In this document: piece after piece, positions 62,058 through 64,000 of the stretch
How positions within the stretch are numbered: the stretch's first letter is position 1
How the letters are laid out: each line of letters begins with the position of its first letter
From: an uncultured Ignavibacteria bacterium
Lineage (GTDB): Bacteria; Bacteroidota; Ignavibacteria; Tepidaquicellales; OLB5
Reading direction: 5' to 3'
Length of the DNA: 64,000 bases
NCBI GenBank assembly: GCA_937873695.1
Contig: CALMYL010000008.1
Location: 299,369-363,368, forward strand
Program-made: the position numbers and the translations under genes
Notes under the pieces: generated by a model
What the model saw: only the letters and a program-made list of their open reading frames with translations
What the model was told of the DNA's origin: nothing
Database searches by the model: none

Positions 62058-63299
62058 TTACTTTGTAAGGATCATTTTGTTTACTTTTGTAATGCTGTTA
62101 GAGCCATTTACTACATTAAGTCTGTAAAAATACACCCCGCTTGAAAGATTTGAAGCATTGAACTGAACACTGTGTTTACCTTCGTTCTGGTATCCTGAAA
62201 ACAGTGACGCTACTTCTTTTCCTGTGATATCAAATACTTTGACAGTAACATTTGCATTATAAGGAAGTTCATAATTTATGACAGTCGAAGGATTGAACGG
62301 GTTTGGATAGTTCTGCATTAAAGAAACACTCCTTGGTTTGCTTCCTGTAAATACCAGGTTTGCCGGGGCTGATTCAGTCCAGCTTGCTCCGCCATCTACT
62401 GTGTATATCTCTTTGCCTTCGTTACCGGTCGAAATTCCGATATATGAATCATAAAATGATACTGCATGAAAATCATAATTATCAAGCCCCGGATCTTTTT
62501 CGCTCTGCTGCCATGAGTATCCGGCATCTTCTGTTCTTAAAATTATTCCGTTCATACCGGTTAATACACCTGTATTTACATCAAAGAACACAACATCCAT
62601 AAAATCCGATTCATACATAAGTCCATTTGGTCCGTACCATGTTTCGCCGCCATCATTGCTCAGAAATATTGTACCGGCATCACCAACTACACATATATTA
62701 TTCTGATCTATTACTTCAATTGCGTTAAAATCCCTGGTAGTAAAACCGGTATTCAGTAAATCCCATGTTGAGCCGCCATCATTTGTCTTCAATACAACTC
62801 CGTTATCGCCGGTCATATATCCGATATCAGCGGAATAAAGTTTTACGTCATTGATCCTGCTTGATGTCGGTACTGTTGAGCGTTCCCATGTTTCGCCGGC
62901 ATCAAATGAAAAATAAACTGTTCCGCTATCTCCGCAAACTACCGCACTATTACCATTAAGCTCAATATCGTAAAAGTTAACTGTGGTTCCCGGCAGTATT
63001 ATATCCCATGTTGTTCCAAAATCAACTGAACGAAGCACAACGCCGTTTTCACCTGCTGCCAGTGATACTCCATTCTTTATTGCAGTGCCGTACAGAACAT
63101 TTGTTATATTGGTTGTTTGTTCTACCCAGTTTATCCCGTTGTTTGTGGTTCTCATTATAAGTCCACCTTCACCGACTATTGACACAGTTGTCGGATTTTC
63201 AAATTTCACCGCATATTCATTTAGCAGCGGATTCTGTGAAAATATTGCTGTTGATAGCACGAGTAAAAGGGTTAAAGATCTTAAAGTAAGTGTGAACAT
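62058..63299 (-). CDS. Ycf48/BNR-repeat protein with T9SS sorting domain (paralog)
   Basis: 413 residues with the same plan as the 58732 protein: signal peptide 1-21, opening LLNEYAVKFENPTTVSIVGE that parallels LLNENSIKFESVTTATLVGQ, six or so WxxxxT-type YCF48 repeats and a T9SS tail (LMQNYPNPFNPSTVINYEL, VNKMILTK). GGAGG lies before the ATG. Tandem duplication with later divergence is likely. Confidence 0.9.
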   Translation of the reverse strand: MFTLTLRSLTLLLVLSTAIFSQNPLLNEYAVKFENPTTVSIVGEGGLIMRTTNNGINWVEQTTNITNVLYGTAIKNGVSLAAGENGVVLRSVDFGTTWDIILPGTTVNFYDIELNGNSAVVCGDSGTVYFSFDAGETWERSTVPTSSRINDVKLYSADIGYMTGDNGVVLKTNDGGSTWDLLNTGFTTRDFNAIEVIDQNNICVVGDAGTIFLSNDGGETWYGPNGLMYESDFMDVVFFDVNTGVLTGMNGIILRTEDAGYSWQQSEKDPGLDNYDFHAVSFYDSYIGISTGNEGKEIYTVDGGASWTESAPANLVFTGSKPRSVSLMQNYPNPFNPSTVINYELPYNANVTVKVFDITGKEVASLFSGYQNEGKHSVQFNASNLSSGVYFYRLNVVNGSNSITKVNKMILTK

Positions 63300-63465
63300 T
63301 TTTGTATCCTCCGTTTAGGGTTTGTTTAATAAAGAGTTATTGTTTCTGCTTTTTTCTTGTTTTTTTGTGTGATTTTTGTTACATAGGGAAATCTAACTAC
63401 ACAAAGTTAGCTGAAAGCGTGTAGAGAGGCAATAACGAAAAACGTTAATTATTGATTTATAAGAA

Positions 63466-63490
63466 AGCCGGTCATTTTAAATAACCGGCT
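63466..63490 (-). terminator. Hairpin after the last T9SS gene
   Basis: 7-bp stem AGCCGGT/ACCGGCT with an 11-nt loop; a weak T-rich stretch (TTTCTTAT) follows on the minus strand. 28 bp past the stop. Confidence 0.6.
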
Positions 63491-63518
63491 GTATGGACTT
63501 ATCAAATGAAAATAATGA

Positions 63519-64000
63519 TTATTTAACCAGAACCATTTTCATAGTTTTGTTTAAAGTTTCGCTGCCTGAGCTTAGAGTTATTCTGTAGAAATAGATTCCG
63601 GAAGAAATGTTGCTGCCGTCAAACAGGGCAGTGTGGTAATCTGCATCCTGATAGCCATTAACAAGCTCTTTAACGGCTTTGCCTGTAATATCAAATACTG
63701 TCAGATTCACAATCCCTGCATAGGGAAGCTGATAGTCTATTCTGCTTACGGGATTGGAAGGATTAGGATAATTTTGATATAATCCAAACTCACGCGGTTC
63801 AGCAATCGTTATACTTTCTGAGTTTGAGGGGTAAAAATATTCAAAATTGCCGTTATAGTCAACCTGCTTCAAACGATACCTGAACTTTCCGGCTTTCAGT
63901 TTGTTATCCTGGTACTGGTATTCTTTAGGTTCATTTATTGTACCACAGCCGGGTACAAATCCAGTTTTATGCCATTGGGCAGAAGTGCTGCTGCCGATCT
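63519..64000 (-). CDS. Secreted protein with T9SS sorting domain, 5' truncated by window edge
   Basis: The frame stays open to the end of the window, so only the last ~160 residues are visible. Before the tail there is HKTGFVPGCGTINEPKEYQY and FRYRLKQVDYNGNFEYFYP, a common pre-sorting-domain module. The T9SS domain follows with LYQNYPNPSNPVSRIDYQL (with a Ser in place of the usual Phe) and ends TMKMVLVK. The N-terminal function is outside the window. Confidence 0.88.
   Translation of the reverse strand, partial: IGSSTSAQWHKTGFVPGCGTINEPKEYQYQDNKLKAGKFRYRLKQVDYNGNFEYFYPSNSESITIAEPREFGLYQNYPNPSNPVSRIDYQLPYAGIVNLTVFDITGKAVKELVNGYQDADYHTALFDGSNISSGIYFYRITLSSGSETLNKTMKMVLVK

Overview
This window looks like a chromosome segment from the Ignavibacteria/Bacteroidota-Chlorobiota side of the FCB group, probably from an environmental genome. 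Four signs point this way. The last four secreted proteins end in type IX secretion (T9SS) sorting domains containing NYPNPFNPST or close variants. Several leaders carry the TTG-N20-TAnnTTTG promoter typical of Bacteroidota. The GlmU is the alternate Bacteroidota type. Signal-peptide-bearing beta-barrels, a TonB receptor, DUF2723, DUF2851 and DUF5916 families abound. No IS element, CRISPR array, rRNA or prophage is visible. The species cannot be fixed from sequence alone.

Layout. 1-4.4 kb: 3' part of an SF1 helicase-nuclease, then fructose bisphosphatase, a DUF971 protein, a nucleotidyltransferase and two small envelope proteins. 4.4-7.2 kb: a membrane PP2C phosphatase, tRNA-Phe and tRNA-Pro. 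7.5-13.5 kb: a peptidase/propeller/barrel fusion and a TonB-dependent receptor. 13.9-16.6 kb: small orphans and an AI-2E family transporter. 16.6-24.7 kb (mostly minus strand): peptide ABC ATPase, voltage-gated channel, rsmE with a BamA-like gene, DUF2723 protein, CADD-like protein, cytochrome c lipoprotein. 25-28.8 kb: adenylate kinase, STAS protein, ExbB-ExbD-ExbD, DUF2721. 29-39.4 kb: a complete Kdp potassium-uptake locus. 39.5-42.2 kb (minus strand): small proteins, alternate GlmU, L31. 42.3-44.7 kb: purN, purH. 44.9-50.6 kb: the mreBCD-mrdA-rodA rod-shape operon. 50.7-54.1 kb: an AT-rich orphan, pyrF and DUF2851. 54.1-64 kb: a BamA-like protein, a DUF5916 barrel and a run of T9SS cargo genes.

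The most unusual system is the Kdp locus. A sigma-54-type NtrC response regulator replaces the usual KdpE. A well-formed -24/-12 promoter (GG-N10-GC, 30465-30478) lies just before the operon, with candidate upstream activator repeats. KdpD is split into a Walker-A/Usp sensor protein with no kinase and a separate HAMP-PAS histidine kinase. Two extra single-TM peptides accompany kdpF, one of them coupled to it by an ATGA overlap. This suggests sigma-54-controlled potassium uptake.

A second pattern concerns spacer DNA. Four degenerate heptamer tracts (period 7) each begin at, or in phase with, the stop codon of the gene before them. A separate family of nested GC-rich palindromes fills several spacers and in one case seems to supply the ribosome-binding site of purH.
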